Shown here piece after piece: positions 26,778-37,700 of a stretch of 64,000 bases of DNA. This DNA comes from Agroathelia rolfsii (taxonomy: Eukaryota; Basidiomycota; Agaricomycetes; Amylocorticiales; Amylocorticiaceae): positions 2,604,001 through 2,668,000 of the forward strand of contig JABRWF010000003.1 in the NCBI GenBank assembly GCA_018343915.1, in the 5' to 3' direction. Positions within the stretch are counted from its first letter, which is position 1. Every line of letters starts with the position of its first letter. The notes under the pieces are model-generated. The model did not search any database. It saw only the letters and a list, made by a program, of their open reading frames with translations, and was not told where the DNA came from. A program made the translations under genes and the position numbers.

Positions 26778-26854
26778 GTCGTCGTCATTCCCTCTGCCCT
26801 CCGCCCTCCTCCCTAGGTCCCCTTGGCCCGCGTGTCCGAGTGACGCTATCGAAC

Positions 26855-28463
26855 ATGTCGCCTTCACCGCCCCCCGCCCGCGATGACGCAGTCGCTGCCC
26901 CTTCCTCCCGCCAGCAGCGTCCCACCAGCAATGGCAACAGCTCGGCTGCCAATAACACCAATAACAATAATCTTCGTCGTCCTCAGCCTCATCCTCGTCA
27001 GAACCGCTCTGACTTTGATCTCGAGCCTAATCCTTTTGAGCAATCTTTTAGTGTCCCCAAGGCCGAGTCTGAGAACATTATCGCCTCGAGTACCGTCGAC
27101 GATAAATCCGATGACTCTCGTTCTACCCGCAGATCAATCAGCGGTGAACCTGCCCCCAATAACAATCAGAGTGATGCAGCTGGCCGTTCCAAATCACCCA
27201 AACCCGTCTTGCCTCCTGTAGCATCCTTGAGCTCACCTTCAGATGCATTTGGATGGAATTTTGCCGCTGCATCATCCTCACTGCGCTCGGGTCCCCTTTC
27301 TCCCGCCATGCTGGCTGGTCCAAAACAGGACTCTAGCCAGTCTCTCCACTTCGACCCCAGCACTTTCCGTACGGGTCTCACACCTCGCACCGGGCTCACA
27401 CCTCGCACGGGCCCCACCCCTGGTACCGGGTTGACCCCACTCGTGGGAGGTCCAGTCTCTTTCCCTCCTCCGTCGCCAAATACAGCTGCGTTCCTGGCTA
27501 TGATGAATAATCAGTCACAAGGACCTAGTGCTACGATTACGCCCAATACACTCTCAGCCATTACTGGTGTGTTGAATGGATCGACGACAGCGCAAGTAGC
27601 TCAACAGTCTCAACAGCAGACCTACGCCCCTCATGCTCCATCTCATCTGTCTTCCTCGCACGTTGCACCTGGCCAGGAGAACGGTCCTAATAATCAGAAC
27701 TATCTCCAGAGTGCTACTACGGCCGCTAGCACGGCCGCCAACGGCCTTTTCTTACTCTCACAAGCCCATCAGGAGTTAACAAAACGGGAAGAAGCTCAAG
27801 CTCAGCAGGCCAAGAATGGCAGCACCAATTCGAGACGTGGTACAAAACGCAAGTCATTCGACGAACCAACGCCTCAGCAGCAATCAGTGGCTGCGTCTAG
27901 GGGTAGAAGGAAGAGTACATCAACAATGAAGCATAGCTCGGCTAGTCTCGAAGAAGATGAAGACGCCGAGGGCGAGGACGATGACGATGATATTCAAATG
28001 CTGGACAATGATGATGATGATGGTGCTCCACCCCCACGGGCACGTACAGGAGGTGCAGCCCAAACAACGAAAAAGCCTGAGACCGAGGAAGAAAAGCGGA
28101 AAAACTTCTTGGAACGAAACAGGCAAGGTATGACGGCATTTCATTTGCGCTTGTCACCCTCATGGTACTTATCATCGTCGTATAGCCGCCCTCAAGTGCC
28201 GTCAACGTAAGAAGGCTTGGCTAGCCCAATTGCAAGCCAAGGTCGAGTATCTAGAGCGCGAGAACGAACGGCTCACATCTGCCCTTGTGTCTTCGCGTGA
28301 GGAGATTTCGCGGCTGAGTGCTCTCGTCGGCAGCGGACATCCCCACGCGCATGGCGCTCCTGGTGGGCCGGGCACTGGTGCTCCGGTCAGCATGAACGTG
28401 AGCGTGCCTGGCAAGGCTGGCGTCAGACCACAAGCGCAAGCAACAGGTGGATATGGATATTGA
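26855..28463 (+). CDS. ATF1/CREB-type bZIP transcription factor
   Basis: Start MSPSPPPARDDAVAA (ATG 26855). A disordered Asn/Ser/Pro-rich part is followed by DAFGWNFAAAS, LRSGPLSPAMLAGP and LHFDPSTFRTGLTPRTGLTP, continuing as RTGPTPGTGLTP, a repeat typical of the HRA region of Atf1/Aft1-family factors. Then SAITGVLNG, Gln-rich stretches and an acidic run (EEDEDAEGEDDDDD). The basic region is split by a 58-base intron (28128-28185): EEEKRKNFLERNRQ joins AALKCRQRKKAWLAQLQAKV. The zipper continues EYLERENERLTSALVSSREE, ISRLSALVG. The end is Gly/Pro/His-rich, stop 28463. Family role: stress-responsive regulator downstream of the HOG/Sty1 MAP kinase. Identity as the stress ATF1 orthologue is likely from the RTGLTP repeat and the ERNRQAALKCRQRKK basic region. 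Confidence 0.9.
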
Positions 28464-30381
28464 TTTCCTTCCACATCCTATGTGTTTGATGCTTGTTTGA
28501 TTCGTTTCTTATTCGCTGCACTTTACGTCTCTTTATTCCTTTTCCCTTCTTTATTGCCCTTCTTCCTCACTCCCCAGCCTTCCCCTATCCACCGGATATA
28601 GCAGAACGTGGTTAACGCTCCTATTTCCTGCTTACCCTTCTTGAACCCTCCCCATACTCGTTACTTTCCGCACACTTATTCCTTTTTTCTCATTGCCTCA
28701 GCATTTGAATATGTATCGATTGTACTATAAATTACTTTTTTTTTTTTTTTTTTTTTTTTTACCACGCCCTTCTATCCGCCCTCTCATCTTTTCACGAAGA
28801 TGCATGAATGCTCTCACATATTTTTCTTTCTCCTAGTTACGATCATATACAAAGTACACTATACTGCACCATCACCATACACGACTTTTACCAAAACTCC
28901 CCTCTCCCTCCGTCTTGGTCTTGTTCTGACGTGATTGACTATTGTTTCTTTTCGCCAGATTACGGCTATTACTAGTATTTGTAAAGCCGATTATATGATC
29001 TTTTTTTAACAAAAGTTTCGATTGTGCTTGGCATGATATATAATTTTCGAGACTCCAATTCAAGATTGAACTCCTGCAGTATATTTTTTTGTTGCACACC
29101 TTTGACGAGTTTATGGATGCATGGATGGAAATCCGGATTTGCCTCGTGAGATGGGCTATGAGCTTCTTAAACCAATATCATCATCGTAAGTGGGACTAGA
29201 AACGACATTAATATTGCCATTATCATACGGATTATATCCATCAGTCATGATCAGCGTGGATGCCGTGTGGTCTACAGGCTAAGAGCGCAACCAGTAAATG
29301 AACATAAACAGATACATCACAAACTCGAATTCAAATTCGAACATGCGTGGATACGGATAGTGTCCAACCGCTGATGACAGCATTAATATCGTGCAACGGT
29401 TAACGTTAATGTATGCTAGAAGTAGAAGTACTAGTGAGTACATTTTGTAATAATGTCACCCATTCATTCATTTTCCTAGTACCCTTCATAGATAAGTGCA
29501 AAGTGTGTCAGAAATCGGTGTATACGGATGCAACGTGCCCAACAGTCGGTCGCTCGGTCGTTTTTCCTGTTGCCGCTGAAACTGAATCCGAATTACCGTT
29601 CCAGTCGGTGAGTGCGTCGCCCGGCCGTCGCCGCGCTGGGAGAACAGATCGCTGTTGACGCGTTGACGTTCGAGCTGTTAATGGAGACTACGTTTAGAGT
29701 TCTGTGAAGCGTTATGGTTAGCATATATGGTAAGGTAGTATACCGTTCGCAGTGCGGCATAGTAGTGCCGGTCCAACCGTAGAGTGACACAAGTGCCATT
29801 GATAACTATAGCCCGCCTATAAAGCGTACGGTTAAAAATTTGTATTTTACGTGAGCGATCTTAACTGATATAGATGGTATTTCCTTGGGGTTGTCGGATA
29901 AATTCTAAAGCTTGGAGAATGAATTATAGCAGTCAGTGTCCAGGCGGAGTACGTGCGTGGGACAAACATAGGAGTTGAGTCACGACCGGTAAGTGGTATA
30001 GGTATCATGATTAGATCTACACTATTGGTCCACTTGGATTACAGCAAGATATATACTACCTATCCGGAGTTGATATGCACGAGCAATTTAAGTGTAATGA
30101 ACCGGTGCCGTGCATGCTTTACGGACAAGGGCTTGTCAAGTCCTTTGGAGAACATGGGGAATTAATGTGTCTCCACTGTTGACATAGGGCGTGTAAGAGA
30201 AGAGTAAACCTTGTATTCCAGGTCATGATAGTAGGTGACATTTCCCAATGCATATAGTCTCTAGCTTTCCACACTCAAAAGAGATGATGTATCGCCGATG
30301 CGGGTACTTGGGCGATGAGGTGGCAAGGAGAGAATGGACGAACATCAGAGAAGCAACAAGACAGCGCTCCAACGAAAGATG
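28464..30381. other. Intergenic region with a long T tract
   Basis: The first part is the pyrimidine-rich 3' flank of the bZIP gene, with a run of about 22 T at 28738-28760. The rest (29100-30380) has no gene that I recognise. An imperfect palindrome, CGAATTCAAATTCG, is at about 29325-29338. Confidence 0.45.
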
Positions 30382-30885
30382 TCATGGTTGCGATGATGCG
30401 GTCTGAAGATCATCTATAGGTACACGGACGAGTCTTTGCCCTTCGGCAACGGTAGGATCATCCGACGGCACCTCTGAAGACGATCCTTCTCTCGCAGCAA
30501 CTACGAAGAACAAGGGAGGAGGATTTAGACCGGCAAAGACATTGATTCAATATACAGTCCTTACGGAATAGATTAAGAATGTGGAACATATTAGGCCATT
30601 GTTGCAGGACTTTGCCATGAACTAGCGAATGTCATGAGCATAAACAGATCAGTAGTGCGAGTTCAAATACGGAATCTAACCTTGTCCAGCATCGGCCATA
30701 ACATCAACGTCAACACTTAGACTCTCAATCTGCTTCAAGAGCAAACTGCTGGCTTGTTCTAGAGCATTGACAGCCTCAAACTCTTTCTTTTTCTCAAGCA
30801 GTCTGGCTTGCAGTGCGGCGCTGGAAGGCTGGGACGAGCCACCGTATGCATAAATGGACTTGTTCACGGCTGTTGACTGTCTCAT
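30382..30885 (-). CDS. DAD2: DASH complex subunit Dad2
   Basis: Subunit of the DASH/Dam1 ring that couples kinetochores to microtubule ends. From the ATG at 30885: MRQSTAVNKSIYAYGGSSQ, then the Dad2 signature SSAALQARLLEKKKEFEAVN, ALEQASSLLLKQIESLSVDV and MADAGQ. Intron, then VHGKVLQQWPNMFHILNLF (the conserved W-N-F segment). Second intron, then a polar tail with VRVPIDDLQTASSQP, stop 30382-30384. About 128 residues, coiled-coil in the first half, as expected. A longer in-frame start at 31011 exists but the extra part is not conserved in style. Confidence 0.88.
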
Positions 30886-31956
30886 TGTTGGGGTGAGTGT
30901 TGAAAATTTAGCAGTCTGTTGGCGTTCAGATTGATGATGATGATTCAGGGAAAAGTCGAAATTGCTGATGCTCAATGGAAGGTCGAGCCTGAGTCTGTCA
31001 GTGTCGGACACTGGTAATGGTGGAAAGGTACAGAATGCTTCCGTTGGGCCATCTCAACTCAATCTGCCAACTTCAAGTTGAAGTTGGACCATCACCGTGA
31101 CGGTGACGTCAACTCATCGACACTATAATCATACTCTATTGCCCATTCATCATCTTGACAGGCTGTCATGATAGTTCTACACTCAAGGATTAATCGAACT
31201 AAGGGAATGCTCATTATTCCAGATACGCATTCCACCAAATTTAGCTGGGGACTGTGCCATAACGTTAGTATCATCTGCAAAGACGTATTGCACTACTAGG
31301 AAAGTCTATCATAATTTCTCCTAAGGAGGGGGGAATCAGAGTCTCATGCAGTGCGCCATAAAAACTTATTTGCTGGCATATTCTCGATGTCCTGGCGGAC
31401 ATCCCAGTGGATCATCCATTGATCATGGTAAACCAAACAAAAGAATTGTTACCAGTATAAGGCTAATCTCAGTAAAACCGGAATGTTCAACCAGCTCAAA
31501 TTACCTTCATGGACTTTGGTAGGACCCGTAGCCGTCAAACAGGCTAAAGAAGCGATGTCAGCACTTGCAACTCGTATCTTAGGCCTTATAACACGATAAT
31601 CTTCTGAGTATTATGGTGACTTGTTGGTAAATTGAGTCCCAAGAGGTGTGCGATAGATCGCTATTATTAGGGATCACCAGCATACTATGGGCGGTGTATC
31701 AAGGGTTCTGCCTAGCAAGCAGGCCCCATGATCATTGTATGCGCTGTATTACCCCGCATCATAGAAGACTATCCACTTCTCCACCGGGATTTGATAAGTG
31801 AATGATTTTCAATTGGTCCAGTTGAACATTTTTCCCGGATGATGATATACTAGCCATGCCTCGAAAACAACGCTGCTAACATAAAAAGAAAAAAAAGTAG
31901 TCCAGATACACCCTTCCAAGTTCCACCTCACATTCTCCTCTTGTCTAATAGCTGAA
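30886..31956. other. Intergenic region between divergent DAD2 and tannase genes
   Basis: About 1.07 kb. An imperfect inverted repeat lies at about 31066-31086 (CAACTTCAAGTTGAAGTTG). CT-rich sequence at 31910-31945 precedes the tannase ATG. No gene is seen. Confidence 0.45.
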
Positions 31957-34169
31957 ATGATCTATTTGCAACTGCTTTTCTCGGGTTTGGCGTTGGCAAC
32001 TTCCCATTGGCAAACTGTACTTGGTCGTGAACCATACGCCAGTCGCTGCAGTTTTCTCCAAGAGGCTGCGTCGTCGATCATACCGGGTTATCATGAAGTA
32101 TATTCTACTGAATTATACCCAGGTAAATATTACAGCGGCTGGTTCTGCGTTATGATAAACTCTAGTGCTCATCAACTGTAAACCACGTATTACTGGATAT
32201 TAGATGGCACTAATTTCTCTACACCATATGCAAGCGTTACCTATAACTCGCCGGTCCCTAATCTCCCAGCATTTTGCCGATTTGGTGCTTTTTTCAATAC
32301 CTCGTCTCAATCGCGCGTTCAGTTTGAAGTCTGGCTACCTGTTGAGAGATGGAATGAACGATTTGCATTCATAGGAAACGGAGGCGATGTAAGAATAGCG
32401 ATCACAACTTATCGTTGGACAATGTAGTGATTTTATTTATAACTTCAGGCCGGTGGTGTCAATTATCCTGAGTATGCTATCAGCATTTATGATGTATGAT
32501 TAGAATACTAACAATTTAATTTCACTAGCATGGGCATTCCTATGGCCAAATATGGCTTTGCTGTCGCCTCGACTGACACAGGCCACAATGGCTCTGTTTG
32601 GAATGGAACTTTTGCGTGAGTTTCATCTTTTAACCACAGTTGTTTTCGTGATAATTGAAATAGAACTTCTATTTTAGAATAAACAATCCAGAAACGCAGA
32701 TTGATTTCGGTTACCGCGCTGTTCATCTTTCCACCGTGTACTCGAAGGAAATTATCAAAGCTTTCTATAGAGAAAGCGCAAGGAAGAATTATTGGATTGG
32801 GTGTTCTTCTGGTGGAAAGCAGGGCCTAAAAGAAATACAAGTCTATCCAGAAGACTTTGACGGCGTCATCGCAGGCTCTCCAGCCTATTGGTGGAGTCAT
32901 TTGTAAGTGACGGCGCATGGAAGCTTCCCCGTTTTTTAAATATACATCCTGAATAGGAATGGCTGGCTCATTCATTCTAACTTGCTGAATCAACCCTCCA
33001 TGGAAGGATATGTTGACATTGACGCGTGGAAAAACATTCACACATCCATAATGGCCCAATGTGACGGTTTAGATGGTCTTGTGGATGGCATAATTACAAA
33101 CCCTGCCATTTGCAAACCCGACTTCACGAAAATGAACATAACAAAGGCGCAGATTCCCGTGGCAGAGTCCATCTACACCAACTGGACCGATTCACAAGGA
33201 AATGTCCTCTTCCCTGCCTATTCATATGGCTCCGAATGGTTGCCATCCGTTTTTGTCCTTGGTACACCACTTGAGCTGGGTCCAGACTACTTCAAGTGAG
33301 AATTGAATCTCGCTAGCGCATACTGTCATCATACTTATGCGTCACAGGTACCAAATTCTGAACTTCACTTCTATCAACAACTCCTACATGTTCACAGAAT
33401 CCGATCTATTGGACCTGGTCAAGGCTGCTGATGTTATCAATCCGGGTCAAATAACTGCTACGAATGGAAACATCACTACATTCATTCAGCGAGGCGGCAA
33501 GCTCATCAGCTTTGTTGGAGCGGCGGATGGAGTAATCCCATATGGTTCTGTGCGTCATTAACCGTTAAGTCCTTGTGAGAGAAACCTGCTGATGGTTTGG
33601 GTTTATCCTTTCCATTAGTCTATCTACTACCACGAACACGTGCGCGCAACACTGGGTTACGATCCGCGGGACGCTTATCGACTCTTTCCTGTTCCTGGCA
33701 TGGGCCACTGTAGTGGCGGCACTGCAGCATGGAATTTTGGCGGACCCAGTCAGCAGGATATCTCACTTGGTGGGTCCGGTCAATCTGCCGTGTTCAATGC
33801 TAGTTATGTCAGTGCAATCCAATTACATTCAACCTTTTGCATTCATTTTTGACAAACTTATATTTCGTATGTGCTGCCTTAGGACATGATCCTCAGCCTC
33901 ATTGCCTGGACAGAAAACGGCACCGCGCCAGAGTATCTCATCGGGGCTAACTATAATAACAACAACAAGACGCTTGGTGTACAGTTTGAGCGTCCGCTTT
34001 GCCCATATCCGTTGGTGAGCGCTATACTTTCTTCATCTCCCTATGCATTTTTATACAGCCTCCGGGTCGATATATACGATCATATCACTAATAGCATTGC
34101 ATGCATTTACAGATGGCTAAATACAACGGGGGAGATGCTAACAACGCAAGCAGCTTTTCATGTGAGTGA
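31957..34169 (+). CDS. Secreted tannase/feruloyl esterase family hydrolase
   Basis: Serine esterase of the tannase family, releasing phenolic acids from gallate or feruloyl esters outside the cell. A hydrophobic signal peptide starts the protein (MIYLQLLFSGLALATS). Then DGTNFSTPYASVTYNSPVPN, FEVWLPVERWNERFAFIGNG, GFAVASTDTGHNG, YWIGCSSGGKQGLKEIQVYP (nucleophile Ser in C-S-x-G-G), DFDGVIAGSPAYWW, ISFVGAADGVIPYGSSIYYH (Asp) and FPVPGMGHCSGG (His followed by Cys). The Cys next to Ser and the Cys next to His give the CS-D-HC disulfide arrangement of the family. Several Asn-glycosylation sequons. Ends ANNASSFSCE, stop 34167-34169. About eight introns. Tannin or feruloyl substrate cannot be told from sequence. 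Confidence 0.92.
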
Positions 34170-34743
34170 GTAGAACTCGGGATGGAAATGTACGGTTGTA
34201 CTTTTCTAGATGGCGGCGCTATGCATCAATCTCATTAAAAGAAAGGTGACGGATGAATTAGATTAATGATGAACTCGGAATGTATACCCGTACATGTATT
34301 GCGAACTATTTTACCATTTTTTTCTGCTAAGTCATATGCATTGGTAACTTGAATGACCGAAGCTGGGCACTAGCGGCAGATGGCCTTTGCCACTGGAGCC
34401 TAAGTGGGACTAGTGCTACGATACACATGAGATGCACCCAGAATATCCCAGAAGATTTATACCTCATCAATTGATTGTTCAATTTGGGGATGTTAGCAAG
34501 ATCATGTTAGGGGAGGTCGGGGCCGAGAAGGCGCCGCAATCAATGAGACAAGCTAGCAAAAGGACGGGCGAGCAATGACTAATGTGTGCCGGGAGTAAAT
34601 CCGGCTTCTCTTTGCGCGGCATTCAAGCAGTACCCAGTCCGTCCACTCACACTGCCAGTGACCGTAGGTGCATGCGTTTCGTGGCACGGCCCAGCTTCAC
34701 TTGTGCAAAATAGTATCCTTGGACAGGTCTCTCATGTGCTCAT
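34170..34743. other. Intergenic region between the tannase gene and MED12
   Basis: About 570 bases. It may hold a 5' exon of MED12: an ATG at 34582 opens a short polar frame ending at a GT near 34655, but I could not join it to the next exon in phase. Confidence 0.4.
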
Positions 34744-37700
34744 ATGCAATCTAAAAAGATCAACACTCAGGCCACTACTCAGGGCCAACTGTCTGTGTAC
34801 TGTGCCGAGCCTCCGCCATGGCTACCGAAGACCCATACATCATCTGATATAGGTGGGAAGCGCTGCGACTCTGCTCTCAATTCTGGCGAAGGCTTACAAA
34901 TCCAAACGAAGGATTCCTTGGATTCTACCCCGCTTATAATGGTCAGCCTGAAGATATACTCTCAGACTACTATGTTCAAAATGGCTATTCGTCCAAAAGC
35001 GTCGTTCAAGTACGTCAGGCCATAGTTGATCGATACATGCTGCTGAAATGCTGCCTCCACAGGCCGAGAACTTCTCAACTCATGAGGACATACAAAGAAG
35101 GCTAGAGAAGGATGATGTGTTATCCGGACTTGAGGATCTCATGAACCTGGTCATTGCACGTAAAGCAGACGAGATCTCCAATGTGCTGTGAGTTAGCAAG
35201 CATTAAAAATCTGCTCTTGCATTATTCAATGTCAACAGAGTCTCAACCTTCAAGATACCGTCGCGCATCACTTTAAATGATGCAAAACGACAAGCATGGT
35301 TTGCCGACCTCGCAAACCCGGACGTTCCTCTTGCCAAGCTGGGAAAAAACGTTCCACATGGTGCCAAAGGCCACGATCTTCTGGATTCACTTCATAACCA
35401 CAGCGTTGAGGTGTCGCGTGCCGTATGGTTTCTCCGCGTTTTTGGTGCTAATGAGACGGTAAGGTTCGCATTAGCTGTAATGCGTTGTTATTGACTTTCT
35501 TTGCCCAGACTGGTGTACGAAACAAGCCTTCTTATAACCCAACCAAATATTCTGAGGATTGGGCCCTAGTGATGACATCGTATCTCAGAAAGCAGCTGAG
35601 TGAAATCGCACTCCCAAGCGCTCCTAGGCCGGGTCTTCACATGAAGGTTGCTTTCAAGGGTGTCCTATCTGACCCCGAGTCACGGGAAAGATGGACATCC
35701 CGTTTTGAGTACAGGTATTATTGGCTTTCACTTCCTCTCAGACAGACATTTGCTCATACTCGAGGTATAGTCTGGAACTGCTAAGAGTTTTCTATGTTGA
35801 GGGTCTTGTTGATAACAAGATATTTCTTTCCTGGCTCATCCAATTCTTGGGTATATGTAATCTTGCTCAGGCCGGTTTTGTCATCCGCCTTGCTGAAGAG
35901 TTTGTTCACGATATGCTTGGCTATCGACCGCTTTTGCGGCGTTTTGTTGGTACATGTCTCGCCCGCTATTGCGAAGTAGGATTTTTCATTCGTGCATTAA
36001 TATTTGCTCCTAACACATCTAGTAGATGGTAGCGCTTCCTGGACAAGACTACATTGAAACTCTTATGTCGTCTCTGAAGGTTTTGTTGCAGGTCGGTACA
36101 TATACTATCTCGCCTCGATGGGGAATTGAATATCATGTAGGTAGCATTTGTCTCGTATCCAGACTCATTTGTTAGCCCGCGTATGTGGCTGGCACATTCT
36201 GAGATCCTTCCTTCCATCCTCAACTCCGTTCCGTCCTCATCCGTCGGCCATCCTGTCCACAAGATAGGAGTGGTGCTTGGCAATGTCTACCACGAAATCG
36301 ATCAGAGAAACAAGGCCATGATATTTGTCAATCTACCATCCAGAAGTGATTCGCAGCTGAGTTCGGCAGTCGGTGACATACAGGTATTTAACTTAGTATT
36401 GAAATAATATATTTGACTGACTCGCCACATTAGCGCTTGAACAATCTTGATTGCAGTGTCAACCTCGACAACTTCCCCTTCTTTCCTTCACGCGTAGATG
36501 ACCTATCGGGATCAATCTTCCGTCACAAGCTTGAGATTCTTCTAACTTGGGCTGTTACCAAGTCTCAATATGGGTTGCATCGACCACACATAGTAGTATA
36601 TCTCTTGAGCTCCTGGCGGCGCCGGGCTGGAGATAGGGCCAATCGCTGCGATACTACGCCTCCAGACGAACTCATGCAAGCCTGTCTATTTGACTGGCTC
36701 GACGATTCAGAAATAGCTGGAGACGAATCAAATGTTCGGAGTATTGCCGGATTGTATGGACGATTGGTGCAAGAAGAACTATTTTCTTATGCTGTATACG
36801 TACAGCGTCTTATTGCTCGTGGCGATGTCGGGAGCGTGAGTGTTATTATGTGATGTACTAGCATATTTTACTAACGGATCACGATCCAACTTGATCAGAA
36901 CCATGAGACCCGACACGGCAGATTTCTCAAATGGATTCCTTTTTATTATTCTACACCAGCGTCGTCCAGCCAGAGGAAGGTCCTACTTTATGGCGCACGA
37001 ACACGAGAGACACCAGAGGATATCACGGGGCGAGAGATTCGCAAGGAGATTCGAGCCGTGCTGCCGGAAATGTTCAATGGTGTGTAGTTTTCTTTTTCTG
37101 CATACACCTTGCTCATGGTTTATGGAAGGAGGAAGCTCTATTGTTACTGAACCAATAGTTGATATATCTCGCGCATGTCCTACTCTAGTCAAAGCGACAC
37201 CCTTTGAACAAGTGAATATCTTCAAGCATTGGTTTATGCCATTGGTACACAAATATGTTGCCAGGTATTCATTCGATCATCTTGTTGAACTATGCATGAG
37301 GCTCTGACTGTCGTATAGACTAGCTGACGATGCCAATACGGACGCACAGATCTTAAACCTGTACAGCATAGTCACTGGATTGATTGCAACAACTCAGTGT
37401 TTTATATCTTTGCAAGAGGTATCATGATTATCCATACACTGCCCTATACGGTTTGTGCTGAACCTTGCCCATTAGCTCAGTGTAGAATTATTGGCCAGGA
37501 AGCCTCTTGAAGCCTTATGCGACGCTGTCATAGATAATATACGATTATATGGTTGCGTCTGGTTTGGGATGGGCAAGCTGGAGGGGCTTGTTCTTGCCCT
37601 ATATGCTCATTACACCAATGCTTCATCATTAGGCTTCCAATTTCGCCGCGTGTTAAAGTTTCTGCTTGAGGAAGATGTTACAAGGTGGTTACTTCCTCAT

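Larger units (their letters stand above)
23118..26854. other. 3.7 kb gene-free region upstream of ATF1-type gene
   Basis: I found no convincing gene. Short frames exist on both strands but none looks like protein. Visible structure: a T-rich run at about 24598-24625, a run of C at about 25651-25664, and rising GC toward the 3' end. The last several hundred bases carry possible regulatory sites of the bZIP gene that follows. A long regulatory region, a non-coding transcript or an undetected multi-exon gene with tiny exons are all possible. Confidence 0.45.

Noticed and set aside
29280..29360. Possible tRNA-like B box around CAAATTCGAAC
   Set aside because: No matching A box or acceptor stem; the sequence is better described as an imperfect palindrome.
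31066..31086. Inverted repeat as a hairpin terminator or mobile-element end
   Set aside because: Too short, no partner repeat and no transposase nearby.
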